DNA of 64,000 nucleotides, taken from CAG-791 sp003447895. GTDB taxonomy: Bacteria; Bacillota; Clostridia; Lachnospirales; Lachnospiraceae. A program made the translations under genes and the position numbers. The first letter of the stretch is position 1, and the number at the start of each line of letters is the position of its first letter. The stretch is from the NCBI GenBank assembly GCA_946620035.1, contig CAMOMX010000001.1, positions 1 to 64,000 of the forward strand, given 5' to 3'. This document shows, one piece after another, positions 45,179-53,264 of this stretch. Under the pieces are notes generated by a model. It did no database searches and was not told the origin of the DNA. It saw only the letters and a list, made by a program, of their open reading frames with translations.

Positions 45179-46402
45179 TTATTTGCGAAGAGCAGTCTTT
45201 CCGACTACTGCTCCTTCCGCCAGATACTCTTCTACCTGAGCATCTGTGTAGCCGAGTTCCTTCATGACTTCGATCGTGTCGGAGCCCTGCGCGCGCGTGA
45301 CAACATAGCTGGGATCCGCATTGGATGCGAACTTAACAGGTGCTGTCGCAATGTTGCGCTTTCCGGAGGGGCAGTCGAGCTTGGTCATGATCTGGTTTGC
45401 CCAGACCTGCTCGTCTTCGTACATGTCAACAGGCTCGTAGCAGCCCTCGCAAGGGATATCGTTGCTCTTAAATATATCAAGAATTTCTTTTCTTGTAAAC
45501 TTCCTGATCGCTGCATCGAGGATGTCAACCACTTCGCTGTTTTTGTGTGTCTCATTGAGGCGGTCGCAGTTGTTGTATCTCTCATCGCCAACAAGGTCCT
45601 CGCGGCCGACAAGGCGCATGATCTTATCATAAGTCCTGTCGTACTCAGGAGCGCATACTGCGATCAGCTTGTCATCTGCCGTTCTGAAAACATTGTTGGT
45701 AGGGCAGATTACTTCGCGGCGGTCCTTCGGATAGGAATTTCCGTACTGAGCGGAAACAACGCCTGTGCTCAGCATGAAGATCGCTGCATGATGCAGGGAA
45801 ACAGTAACCTTGTCGCCCATGCCTGTGCGGTTCCTGTTGAACAGAGCAGCACAGATTCCGGAAGCGAGGCACATAGAAGCCTGGAAATCGCCGAAACCAT
45901 TAGTAGGGATCATAGGGTCGCTTCCCTTGTTAACTGTTGTTCCGAACACGCCGCCCCTTGCCATATAGCAGGTTACGTCGAAACCGGCTGTATCCTTTTC
46001 CGGACCGTTCTCGCCGTATCCGAGGATCTGAGCAAAGATGAGCTTAGGATATTTTGCCTTCAGAGTGTCATAATCATAGCCAAGCTTGACCAGCGCTTTG
46101 GTTCTTGTATTTGTAACAAAAACGTCAGCCTCAGCGAGGAGCTTATCCATGACTTCCTTGCCCTTTTCGCTCTTAAGGTTGATCGTTGTAAATCTCTTAT
46201 TCATGTTGGACATATCGAATCCGAGATTCTCATCGTCCTCATATTTCATGCCGAAAACCGCGCCCTGCGTGCGTCCGGGATCGCCCTTGGGTGCTTCCAC
46301 CTTGATGACATCCGCGCCCCATTCACCCAGCACTCTGCAGGTTGTGGGAGCTGCAAGGAATGTTGTGAGGTCCACGACTTTAACGCCTTCTAATGGTCTC
46401 AT
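45179..46402 (-). CDS. CaiB/BaiF family CoA-transferase (class III)
   Basis: A 407-residue class III CoA-transferase moving CoA between carboxylic acids. It starts MRPLEGVKVVDLTTFLAAPT. The catalytic aspartate is Asp172 in NGFGDFQAS, and GADVIKVEAPKGDPGR is the conserved CoA-binding start. Relatives include CaiB (carnitine), BaiF (bile acids), and FldA/HadA (aryl- and 2-hydroxy-acids); I cannot tell these apart by eye. The ATG at 46402 follows GAGGAG. It is 93 bp after the acyl-CoA dehydrogenase gene, with a hairpin between. Confidence 0.92.
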   Translation of the reverse strand: MRPLEGVKVVDLTTFLAAPTTCRVLGEWGADVIKVEAPKGDPGRTQGAVFGMKYEDDENLGFDMSNMNKRFTTINLKSEKGKEVMDKLLAEADVFVTNTRTKALVKLGYDYDTLKAKYPKLIFAQILGYGENGPEKDTAGFDVTCYMARGGVFGTTVNKGSDPMIPTNGFGDFQASMCLASGICAALFNRNRTGMGDKVTVSLHHAAIFMLSTGVVSAQYGNSYPKDRREVICPTNNVFRTADDKLIAVCAPEYDRTYDKIMRLVGREDLVGDERYNNCDRLNETHKNSEVVDILDAAIRKFTRKEILDIFKSNDIPCEGCYEPVDMYEDEQVWANQIMTKLDCPSGKRNIATAPVKFASNADPSYVVTRAQGSDTIEVMKELGYTDAQVEEYLAEGAVVGKTALRK

Positions 46403-46430
46403 TCTTTTCTCCTCAAAAAAATCGGATAAA

Positions 46431-46454
46431 GCCATAGGTCTTTCGACCTATGGC
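46431..46454 (-). repeat. Hairpin between acyl-CoA dehydrogenase and CoA-transferase genes
   Basis: A perfect 10-bp stem (GCCATAGGTC and GACCTATGGC) with a TTTC loop. A T-run appears only about 10 nt later, so partial termination or RNA processing is possible. Confidence 0.6.
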
Positions 46455-46495
46455 CAGTCCGAATATTCAAATACGTGTTGTCTTATTAAATAGAA

Positions 46496-47704
46496 TTAGT
46501 CAAGATAGGAAATTCTTCCGCCGCACTTGTCAAGACCACGGAATGCTGTAAGTCTCTGAACAGTACGAGGGCCTTCCTCAAGCCACATTGCGCGGCAGTC
46601 ACGATACAGTCTCTCAACCGGGCCGTAATCCGAACCGTCAGGTCTGCGAACGCCGTTGTTGTCCTCGAAGTAGCCGATGCCGCCGAAGATCTCGAGCATA
46701 GCGTCGGAAACTTCACGAACTGTGTCGATGGAGAACAGTTTGCACATAGCAGCCTTCATGTCGATGTTGACGCCTGCATCATAATCCTTAGCGAAATCCC
46801 AGATCATCAGACGAAGAGCGTTGATCTTTGTGCCCATGTCTGCGATATCCTGCTGGATCTTCTGTCTCTTGCAAAGAGGCTTGCCGAATGTCACACGGTC
46901 GTGAGCTCTTCTGATGGTCATCTCGAGCATTCTCTGCGCCATACCAAGGTTGGAAACAGCGATGTGTGCACGGGAGACTGCCAGAGAGTGCATAGCAACC
47001 TCAAGACCCTGGCCTTCCTTACCAAGCATGTATTTCTTGTGGACTCTCATGTTTGTGAACTTCAGATCTGCGTGGCCTGCGCCGCGGCAGCCCATCATGT
47101 GGGACATAGGGATGATCTCGAATCCGGGAGTCTTAACGTCTACGAAGAAAGCAGACAGGGACTCATCCTTATCGGATGTGGGATCAGTCTTCACGATGAG
47201 GTATGTGAAATCGGAGCAGTCAGTGTGGGAGATGAGGGTCTTCTCACCATTGATGATGTAGTAATCGGGATCCTCGGGATCCTTGATCGCCAGAGTGTGA
47301 AGGTCAGCGCCTGTGCCGCCGGTTCTCTCTGTCAGAGCGAAGTTAACATAGATGGTCTTGTCCTGGAACTTGTCCATGTACTGAGCCTTGAGCTCTTCGC
47401 TTCCGAAGTCGTCCAGAATTCTCCAGTCAAGGTCTGCTGCATGATGAAGGTGCATACGCATTCCGCCCGGTCCACGGGAGAACTCTTCCTGAACCATCAG
47501 GATCTGCTTCTCGGAGAGGCCGAATCCGCCGTACTTCTCGGGAAGAGCGAAACGATACAGATCGTTCTTGATTGCAGTCTCATAGAACTCCGGAGGGAAT
47601 GTGTTGGTAACTTCGATTTCCTTCTGCATCTCGTCGAACGTGCCTTCTGCAAGTTCACGAATCTGAAGCAGATAATCCTTGAACTGCTGTTCAGTCAATT
47701 TCAT
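46496..47704 (-). CDS. Divergent acyl-CoA dehydrogenase
   Basis: A 402-residue flavoprotein with the acyl-CoA dehydrogenase fold. Compared with the usual TEPNAGSD flavin motif this one has LTERTGGTGADLHT. VSRAHIAVSNLGMAQRMLE and the flavin/dimer region FGKPLCKRQKIQQDIADM are normal. Near the end MWLEEGPRTVQ aligns with the EGT motif carrying the catalytic glutamate. A 10-residue insert (EDNNGVRRPDGSD) follows GGIGYF. It is first in a run with the CoA-transferase and MFS genes. It may act on an unusual acyl-CoA, or as an enoyl-CoA reductase, as CaiA does. Confidence 0.9.
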   Translation of the reverse strand: MKLTEQQFKDYLLQIRELAEGTFDEMQKEIEVTNTFPPEFYETAIKNDLYRFALPEKYGGFGLSEKQILMVQEEFSRGPGGMRMHLHHAADLDWRILDDFGSEELKAQYMDKFQDKTIYVNFALTERTGGTGADLHTLAIKDPEDPDYYIINGEKTLISHTDCSDFTYLIVKTDPTSDKDESLSAFFVDVKTPGFEIIPMSHMMGCRGAGHADLKFTNMRVHKKYMLGKEGQGLEVAMHSLAVSRAHIAVSNLGMAQRMLEMTIRRAHDRVTFGKPLCKRQKIQQDIADMGTKINALRLMIWDFAKDYDAGVNIDMKAAMCKLFSIDTVREVSDAMLEIFGGIGYFEDNNGVRRPDGSDYGPVERLYRDCRAMWLEEGPRTVQRLTAFRGLDKCGGRISYLD

Positions 47705-48094
47705 AATAGTGTCCTCCTTTTATGGGTTAGGTTAGATGTATTAAAACACAAGCTCGACAAGGGTTAACCCCTTCGTCTGTTAATATTTTATTGAATTTAA
47801 GCATTTGCGTCCAATCGTAAGTTTAATCAAATATATGCTGAAACAATAGGTAATAGCTATAATTAGACAATTAATTGCTGATCCTGCCGATTGTTTTGTT
47901 CATTATTTACAACAAAAAGAAGGCCTGTTTCAAAAACGGCAGTTATTCGCAGAAATAATTAACAATTTCGTCGGTTTTTTCAGGCTTGCGGAATACATCG
48001 GCGTTTTCAAATAAATCTGCGTTTGACTTATAGGAACGGACGATGTATTCTTTTAAGTAAAGTATTCAAATTTACACAGCGGATGGTACAGAAC
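47705..48094. promoter_or_regulatory. Divergent control region between acyl-CoA dehydrogenase and LysR genes
   Basis: No gene is seen in this AT-rich 390 bp. On the minus strand TTGGAC (47814-47809), an 18-bp spacer and TAAAAT (47790-47785) form a promoter for the dehydrogenase gene. A palindrome AGGGTTAACCC follows its start point near 47760-47771. TAATAGCTATAATTA (47851-47865), with a central ATAGCTAT, lies about 80 bp upstream and could be a LysR-type site. Confidence 0.5.
47991..48051 (+). promoter_or_regulatory. LysR gene promoter and overlapping dyad
   Basis: TTGACT (48023-48028), a 17-bp spacer and TATTCT (48046-48051). A perfect 10-bp inverted repeat, GAATACATCG (47991-48000) and CGATGTATTC (48041-48050), brackets the promoter, and its right arm covers the -10, fitting autorepression. 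Confidence 0.65.
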
Positions 48095-48982
48095 ATGAAT
48101 CTTTCTCAGCTTTATTATTTCAAAAGACTCGCCGAACTGCAGCATTATACACAGGCAGCGCTGGAACTGAACATCACACAGCCCAGCCTGAGCGGCGCGA
48201 TCCATTCTCTCGAAGAAGAGCTGGGCGTGGACCTGTTTAAGAAAAAAGGGCGGAACATCATCCTCACCGATAACGGCAAAGAGTTTTATATTTATGTCTC
48301 CAACGCCCTTCGTGAACTTGACAAGGGTAAGGATATCATGCAGGAGCGGGCCAACAAGCTCATGGGAAAGATCGAACTTGGATCGATCAACGCGCTCTTG
48401 AGTGAATTTCTTCCCAATGCCATGAAAAAGTTCCGGAACCAGGCGGGAGAAAAAGTCACGGTTGTGGAACACAACAGACAGACACACGAGATTTTGGAAA
48501 GTATTCAGAGCGGAAAATGGGAAATCGGCTTTTGCAGCTACGACGAGGGATTTCCGGACCTCAAATTTGTTCCGGTCCTGAAGCAGTATTTCTGCATCGC
48601 CTGCACCCGGGACCATCCTCTTAGCAGCAGAAAAAAGGTATCCATCCGGGAACTGGAAGAATATGACATATTCAGCTACCGCCTGGATATGCCGGTCGGC
48701 AGAGAGGTCAGGAACCTGTTAAAGGACAGAGATATCACCATAGATTATAATTACAGTTCCGAGGAAGCCCTGGTCGGCGTCTTGAAATCTACCGGCCGCC
48801 CGGCCCTGTTGCTGAATGCACCGTTTGTGACCAACGACTCCCATGTGCATTTGATCGAATTGGAAGATATTCCCAACAATTATCATCTCGTCTACATGGT
48901 ATACAACAAAAAAATACAGAGAGCACATGTGGTGGACAGTTTTATCAAATTCATAGAATCCGAATATAAACCGGACATTTAA
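48095..48982 (+). CDS. LysR family transcriptional regulator
   Basis: A 295-residue LysR regulator. The winged helix-turn-helix occupies residues 1-60 (MNLSQLYYFKRLAEL, then LNITQPSLSGAIHSLEEELG). The remaining part is the two-lobed effector domain. The ATG at 48095 gives the family N-terminus, although the ribosome binding site is weak and the frame runs 24 residues further up. It is divergent from the acyl-CoA dehydrogenase/CoA-transferase/MFS genes and faces the CoA-ligase operon, so it likely senses the pathway's substrate. Confidence 0.93.
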   Translation: MNLSQLYYFKRLAELQHYTQAALELNITQPSLSGAIHSLEEELGVDLFKKKGRNIILTDNGKEFYIYVSNALRELDKGKDIMQERANKLMGKIELGSINALLSEFLPNAMKKFRNQAGEKVTVVEHNRQTHEILESIQSGKWEIGFCSYDEGFPDLKFVPVLKQYFCIACTRDHPLSSRKKVSIRELEEYDIFSYRLDMPVGREVRNLLKDRDITIDYNYSSEEALVGVLKSTGRPALLLNAPFVTNDSHVHLIELEDIPNNYHLVYMVYNKKIQRAHVVDSFIKFIESEYKPDI

Positions 48983-48988
48983 ACGGTC

Positions 48989-49056
48989 AGCGCCGGCTCC
49001 GCAGAAACTTTTCGGTAAACAGTTTTACCCCAAAGTCCTGCGGAGCCGGCGCTTTT
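48989..49056 (+). terminator. Terminator after the LysR gene
   Basis: 16-bp perfect arms (48989-49004 and 49038-49053) with a 33-nt loop, followed by TTTTC. Confidence 0.82.
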
Positions 49057-49076
49057 CATCCGGATATCCTTTACCT

Positions 49077-49583
49077 TTATCCTTTATCAGTTGAGATCCT
49101 GTCCACTTCCTGTTTGACGATCCCTATGCCGGGAAGCTCCGCATAGATTGCGAATCCTCTCTTGCATCGGAAAGAACACTCCGCGCAGGGTTCCTTGTCG
49201 CAGTATGCATAAGCATCGGAGCCCGCCAGCGCGAACACTTCTTTAAAAGAATTCTCGACATAGAAAAACTGGGATCCTCTGAAAGACTCCAGAAGAAGCC
49301 ATTTGGGCTTGATCCTCCCCCATGTGACAACAATACAGTTATTGTTGAGGCTTCCCCTGATCTTGTAATCAATCCGGTTTTTCTCATCAAGCGACTCATT
49401 GAGAACCGGCTCCACGCGTTCCATCTCTTTGCCGCAGCAGAAAGGAGCCGAAGACGGCTCGATCCAGCCGGTGAGATATCCGCCGCACTCACTGCAGTGG
49501 CAGATGTCGATATCTTTCCTTGTTCTTCTCGGTTTTCCCCTTCCGATGTAACGGGTCGGGCTCACTGTCTGCTGTATACTCAT
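49077..49583 (-). CDS. Desulforedoxin-like iron-binding protein with extra Cys-rich C-terminus
   Basis: A 168-residue protein not recognised as a whole. Residues 30-50 show CX2C-X15-CC followed by GKEM, the exact spacing of desulforedoxin and of the N-terminal domain of desulfoferrodoxin, which bind iron by four cysteines. The rest loosely recalls the superoxide reductase fold, but its histidine ligands are absent (the only His is residue 29). Instead there is C128-X4-C133-X2-C136-X3-C140. It is 63 bp after the CoA ligase on the same strand, at the end of that operon. An electron carrier or redox sensor for the pathway is a reasonable guess. Confidence 0.7.
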   Translation of the reverse strand: MSIQQTVSPTRYIGRGKPRRTRKDIDICHCSECGGYLTGWIEPSSAPFCCGKEMERVEPVLNESLDEKNRIDYKIRGSLNNNCIVVTWGRIKPKWLLLESFRGSQFFYVENSFKEVFALAGSDAYAYCDKEPCAECSFRCKRGFAIYAELPGIGIVKQEVDRISTDKG

Positions 49584-49646
49584 ACTCTCTCCCGCTTTTA
49601 TTTGTCACTTTGAAAAGCCCTCCGGGCTCTTTCGCCGGACTTTTCC

Positions 49647-51332
49647 TTATACGTTGAATCCGTGTTTTTGCGCGTCTCCCGCGGTGATCGTCCGATAGGA
49701 GTCGGAAAGTCCCATTCTCTCACGGAGAACCTTATCCAGCTTGAATTTCTGTACTTTCCCGCTGTCCGTTCTCGGGATCCGGTCGATATACTCGACATAT
49801 TCGGGCCAGAGTCTCTTGGGTACTCTCTTTGCCTTCAGGTACTCGAGGATATCCTCTTTCGTGGGCTGGTGTCCGGGCTCACATACAATAAAGGCACAGA
49901 TTCTCTCACCGAGTCTCTCCTCCGGGCGTCCGACGATCGTGTGGTCCTTGATCCCGGGGCAGCCCTCGAGGTATGAGTCGATCTCATTGGCATTTAAATT
50001 CTCGCCGCCTCTTATGATGACATCCTTGATCCTTCCGACAACCTTGACATTGTCATTTTCATCCATCACACACAGATCGCCGCTGTAGCACCAGCCGTCA
50101 TCGTCGAGGGCCTTTTCTGTCGCCTCTTCATTTTTGTAATAGCCGACGAATACACTGGGCCCGCGGGAAGCCTCCTCGCCTACAGTTCCCCTGGGGACTT
50201 CATTGTGATTGCTGTCCACAATACGGACTTCAATGCCGCCCATCGCTCTTCCGGACCAGCGTCCGTGCACATCCAGCGCCTCCGAAGGGCGGACATAAAG
50301 GTGCGGTACGCTCTCTGTGGAGCCATAGCACTCGCAGACCAGGATCTGATGGTTGTTAAATGCCTTGTTGACAAGAAACTCCGGCACCGGCGCTCCTCCG
50401 CAGATATAGAATCTCAGGTAAGGGAGCTTCTCCCCGGAAACATCGAGCTGTGCCACAAGGTCGTAAATAAACGGTGTCGCGCCCATGGAGTAAGTGACCT
50501 TCTCCCGGTTCATCATGTGGATTGCGTCCACGCAGCAGAACCTCTCCTGGAGGACCACTTTTCCCCCGCGGAGCATCGGTGAAATGATCCCGTGATGATA
50601 CCCCGTCGCATGATTGAGCGGCGCAGGCATAAACATAATGTCCTCTTCCGTAAGGCCCAGTTCCTTGTTGAATCCGTCCTCCGAGAAGATGATATTATCA
50701 TTGGTCAGCATAACGCCCTTGCTCATGCTGGTCGTTCCGGATGTACAAAGGATGGTCGACAGATCCGTTCCCGTTCCCTTATATCTGGGAGGTACCGGGA
50801 GGCCCTGCATCAGAAGTTCTTCGAGGCAGACAAGCTCCGGCGCGGTGCGGCTCTCTCCGATCAGGATGATCCTCTTTCGGGAAAGGACACCTTCGAGTGA
50901 CTCCTCGATCATTCCGCCCCTGTCCCGGCCTCTGTATTTGGCTACGCTGATATGGAGATTGCTGCCCAGAAACGCGGTAATATCACGGAGTCCTTCATTT
51001 TCAAAGAACATACCGAGAGGAATCGAGACCGCTCCCAGCTTGAAACAGGCAAGCATGACGGCGACAAACTCGCTCCGGGGCGTGATCTGATAAGTGACCA
51101 TGCTCCCCTCGCGGACTCCGTACTCATAGAGAACTGCCGCGACTTTGTCGGAGTAAACATCCATCTCTTTATAGGTATACCGTCTTCCGAGATCGTCAAC
51201 AACAAACTCCCTGTCGCCGAATTTTTCCACAGATTTCTCAAATCTTGTCAGGAGCGTGTCATCCGTCCAGTCTCCCCGCTCCTTGTATAGTTTTTCAAGT
51301 TCCGGATTGATCTTCATTCCAGCTACTCTCAT
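49647..51332 (-). CDS. Acyl-CoA ligase, CaiC-like (AMP-forming)
   Basis: A 561-residue ANL-superfamily enzyme that activates a carboxylic acid with ATP and CoA. The phosphate loop TSGTTSMSKG is at residues 197-206; CYGSTES and YSGDL follow; the C-terminal catalytic lysine is about 526 in RTDSGKVQKF. Overall it looks like CaiC (betaine/carnitine-CoA ligase) and related aryl or fatty acid ligases; the substrate is unknown. GAGG lies five bases before the ATG at 51332; a second ATG at 51317 is possible. It follows an acyl-CoA dehydrogenase gene by 131 bp. Confidence 0.92.
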   Translation of the reverse strand: MRVAGMKINPELEKLYKERGDWTDDTLLTRFEKSVEKFGDREFVVDDLGRRYTYKEMDVYSDKVAAVLYEYGVREGSMVTYQITPRSEFVAVMLACFKLGAVSIPLGMFFENEGLRDITAFLGSNLHISVAKYRGRDRGGMIEESLEGVLSRKRIILIGESRTAPELVCLEELLMQGLPVPPRYKGTGTDLSTILCTSGTTSMSKGVMLTNDNIIFSEDGFNKELGLTEEDIMFMPAPLNHATGYHHGIISPMLRGGKVVLQERFCCVDAIHMMNREKVTYSMGATPFIYDLVAQLDVSGEKLPYLRFYICGGAPVPEFLVNKAFNNHQILVCECYGSTESVPHLYVRPSEALDVHGRWSGRAMGGIEVRIVDSNHNEVPRGTVGEEASRGPSVFVGYYKNEEATEKALDDDGWCYSGDLCVMDENDNVKVVGRIKDVIIRGGENLNANEIDSYLEGCPGIKDHTIVGRPEERLGERICAFIVCEPGHQPTKEDILEYLKAKRVPKRLWPEYVEYIDRIPRTDSGKVQKFKLDKVLRERMGLSDSYRTITAGDAQKHGFNV

Positions 51333-51463
51333 AACAGCCTCTTTCTGACAGCTTAATAAAAGTTAGTCTTAAATAGTTAAAATACAATACGACATTTCTG
51401 CCGCCGAACATAGTCGCCCGGCGGCAGAAAAAATCAGCAGTAATTAATGGTTTTCAAAATTGA

Positions 51464-52600
51464 TCAGATGAGATCGGGATACTCTCTCTCAAGGCACTTC
51501 GCAACTGTCTGTCTCTGGATCTGGTTTGTTCCCTCGAAGATCTGGAAGATCTTGACATCACGCATAAGCTTCTCTACAGGGTACTCTCTGCTGTAGCCGT
51601 ATCCGCCCAGAACCTGGACTGCATTGGAAGTAACTTCCTGTGCGACATCTGTGACGAAGCACTTTGTGATCGCGCCCTCTTTGCGGACGTCCATGCCTGC
51701 GTCGATCATTCTCATTGTATTGTTGACAAGGCATCTTGCTGCCTCTGTCTTAATAGCCATATCCGCCAGAAGTCCCTGGACCATCTGGAACTTGATGATG
51801 GGCTTTCCGAACTGCTTACGAACCTTTGCATAAGCAACTGCCTCGTCAAGTGCTCTCTGCATGATACCGACAGCCAGAGTAGCGACGAATGCGCGGGAGA
51901 TATTCAGGCAGCCGAGAGCAACGTTCAGGCCCTTGCCCTTCTTGCCGATCACGCGGCTCTCAGGAACGCGGACATTGTCAAAGATAAGCTCTGTGGTGTT
52001 GGAGAGACGGAAGCCCATCTTGTCCTCGTGTGCGCCGACAGAGAAACCGGGTGTGTCGCGGTCGATCATGAAAGCGGTGATGCCTTCTTCTGTGCGGAAG
52101 AAGCTGATGTAAAGGGAAGCGCACTCTCCGTTCGTAGCAAATGTCTTTGTTCCGTTGAGGATATAGTCATCGCCGTCCTTTACAGCCGTAGCCTTCAGGG
52201 CGCCTGCGTCGGAACCTGCATTGGGCTCTGTGATCGCGAAGCATGCGAACTTGCCTTCCTGAACGATATCCGCGAAATACTGGATCTGCTCGGGTGTGCC
52301 GGCCAGCATAACATTACGGAAAGCAACAAATGTAGTAACAAGAGTATCGGCATAGCCTGCGTCTACTTTCGCAAGCTCTTCATACATCATAGCTGTGGTC
52401 TCGAAGCTAAGGCCCATTCCGCCGTACTCCTCGGGAATCTCTGCGAGGTGAAGACCCATTTCAAGGGCAGGCTCGAAGAGCTCGATGGGGCAGTTACCTG
52501 TACGGTCGCACTCTGCTACATGAGGCTTGACTTCCTTCTCAGCCATATCCTTGACCATTGCGATCAATTCTTTCTGCTCGTCAGTATAAACTAATGCCAT
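51464..52600 (-). CDS. Acyl-CoA dehydrogenase, short-chain type
   Basis: A 378-residue enzyme of the butyryl-CoA dehydrogenase type. The flavin motif AITEPNAGSDAG is near residue 123, GKPIIKFQMVQ holds the dimer contact, and the catalytic glutamate is in FEGTNQIQRQ near the C-terminus. All key residues are standard, unlike the relative at 46496. It needs ETF, which is not in the window. AAAGGAGG precedes the ATG. It is first in the operon with the CoA ligase and the desulforedoxin-like protein. Confidence 0.95.
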   Translation of the reverse strand: MALVYTDEQKELIAMVKDMAEKEVKPHVAECDRTGNCPIELFEPALEMGLHLAEIPEEYGGMGLSFETTAMMYEELAKVDAGYADTLVTTFVAFRNVMLAGTPEQIQYFADIVQEGKFACFAITEPNAGSDAGALKATAVKDGDDYILNGTKTFATNGECASLYISFFRTEEGITAFMIDRDTPGFSVGAHEDKMGFRLSNTTELIFDNVRVPESRVIGKKGKGLNVALGCLNISRAFVATLAVGIMQRALDEAVAYAKVRKQFGKPIIKFQMVQGLLADMAIKTEAARCLVNNTMRMIDAGMDVRKEGAITKCFVTDVAQEVTSNAVQVLGGYGYSREYPVEKLMRDVKIFQIFEGTNQIQRQTVAKCLEREYPDLI

Positions 52601-52667
52601 TGAATTACCCTCCTTTTGTTAAATATAGACAATATGTCCGTTCAAATGACGTTTTTCCTGTACTTAA

Positions 52668-52697
52668 ATCATAAAGGAAAATGAATTCAAACTCCAA
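52668..52697 (-). promoter_or_regulatory. Promoter of the acyl-CoA dehydrogenase/CoA-ligase operon
   Basis: TTGGAG (52697-52692), an 18-bp spacer and TATGAT (52673-52668), about 65 nt before the start codon. Confidence 0.55.
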
Positions 52698-52753
52698 TCG
52701 ATTCTATATGCCGAATCTCAAAAAAAGTATAGCTTTAGCCTATATAAGAGCAG

Positions 52754-53242
52754 TTACTCCCCCTCTTTCTTATACCCGGCCGCTTCTCTTATATAAAAAT
52801 CAGCGTCGTATCTGTTTGATTCGATCTCCTGTTCCGTCACGGTCCTCACGATTTTGGCAGGCCGGCCAAAAGCCAGGCTGTTGTCGGGAATGACCGTTCC
52901 CTTCGTGATCAGGGATCCCGCCCCGATCACGCAGTTCTTCCCGATCACCGCGCCGTTCATGACCGTGGAATTCATTCCGATCAGGGTATTGTCTCCGATC
53001 CGGCAGCCGTGCAGGAGGGCAAGATGTCCAACTGTCACGCCTTTGCCCAGAATGGTCGGGCACCCGGGGCCGACATGGATGACGCAGTTATCCTGGACGT
53101 TGGACCCCTCTCCGATGATGATCTGCTCTTCGTCCCCGCGAAGAACCGCATTGAACCACACACTGCTGTTTTTCTCAAGAACAACGTCCTTGATGATCCT
53201 TGCTCCCTCCGCAATATAGGCGGTCTCGTCAATCTTTCTCAT
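52754..53242 (-). CDS. Gamma-carbonic-anhydrase-like hexapeptide protein (CaiE/YrdA type)
   Basis: A 162-residue left-handed beta-helix protein built of hexapeptide repeats. The three zinc histidines of gamma-carbonic anhydrases are present at 56, 73 and 78 (VIHVG, VGHLALLHG). Such proteins are widespread and often of unknown role; CaiE of the carnitine operon belongs here. It lies 153 bp upstream of the acyl-CoA dehydrogenase operon, and AAGGAG precedes the ATG. A link to that pathway is suggested only by position. Confidence 0.9.
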   Translation of the reverse strand: MRKIDETAYIAEGARIIKDVVLEKNSSVWFNAVLRGDEEQIIIGEGSNVQDNCVIHVGPGCPTILGKGVTVGHLALLHGCRIGDNTLIGMNSTVMNGAVIGKNCVIGAGSLITKGTVIPDNSLAFGRPAKIVRTVTEQEIESNRYDADFYIREAAGYKKEGE

Positions 53243-53264
53243 ATTCTGCTCCTTGCTGGTCTTT

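Noticed and set aside
44972..46393. A 473-codon plus-strand frame opposite the CoA-transferase
   Set aside because: The CoA-transferase has a catalytic Asp, a start site and neighbours in its favour; the antisense frame has none.
43747..53242. Calling the cluster a carnitine (cai) operon
   Set aside because: CaiT (BCCT) and CaiD are missing, the gene order differs, and family membership alone does not fix the substrate.
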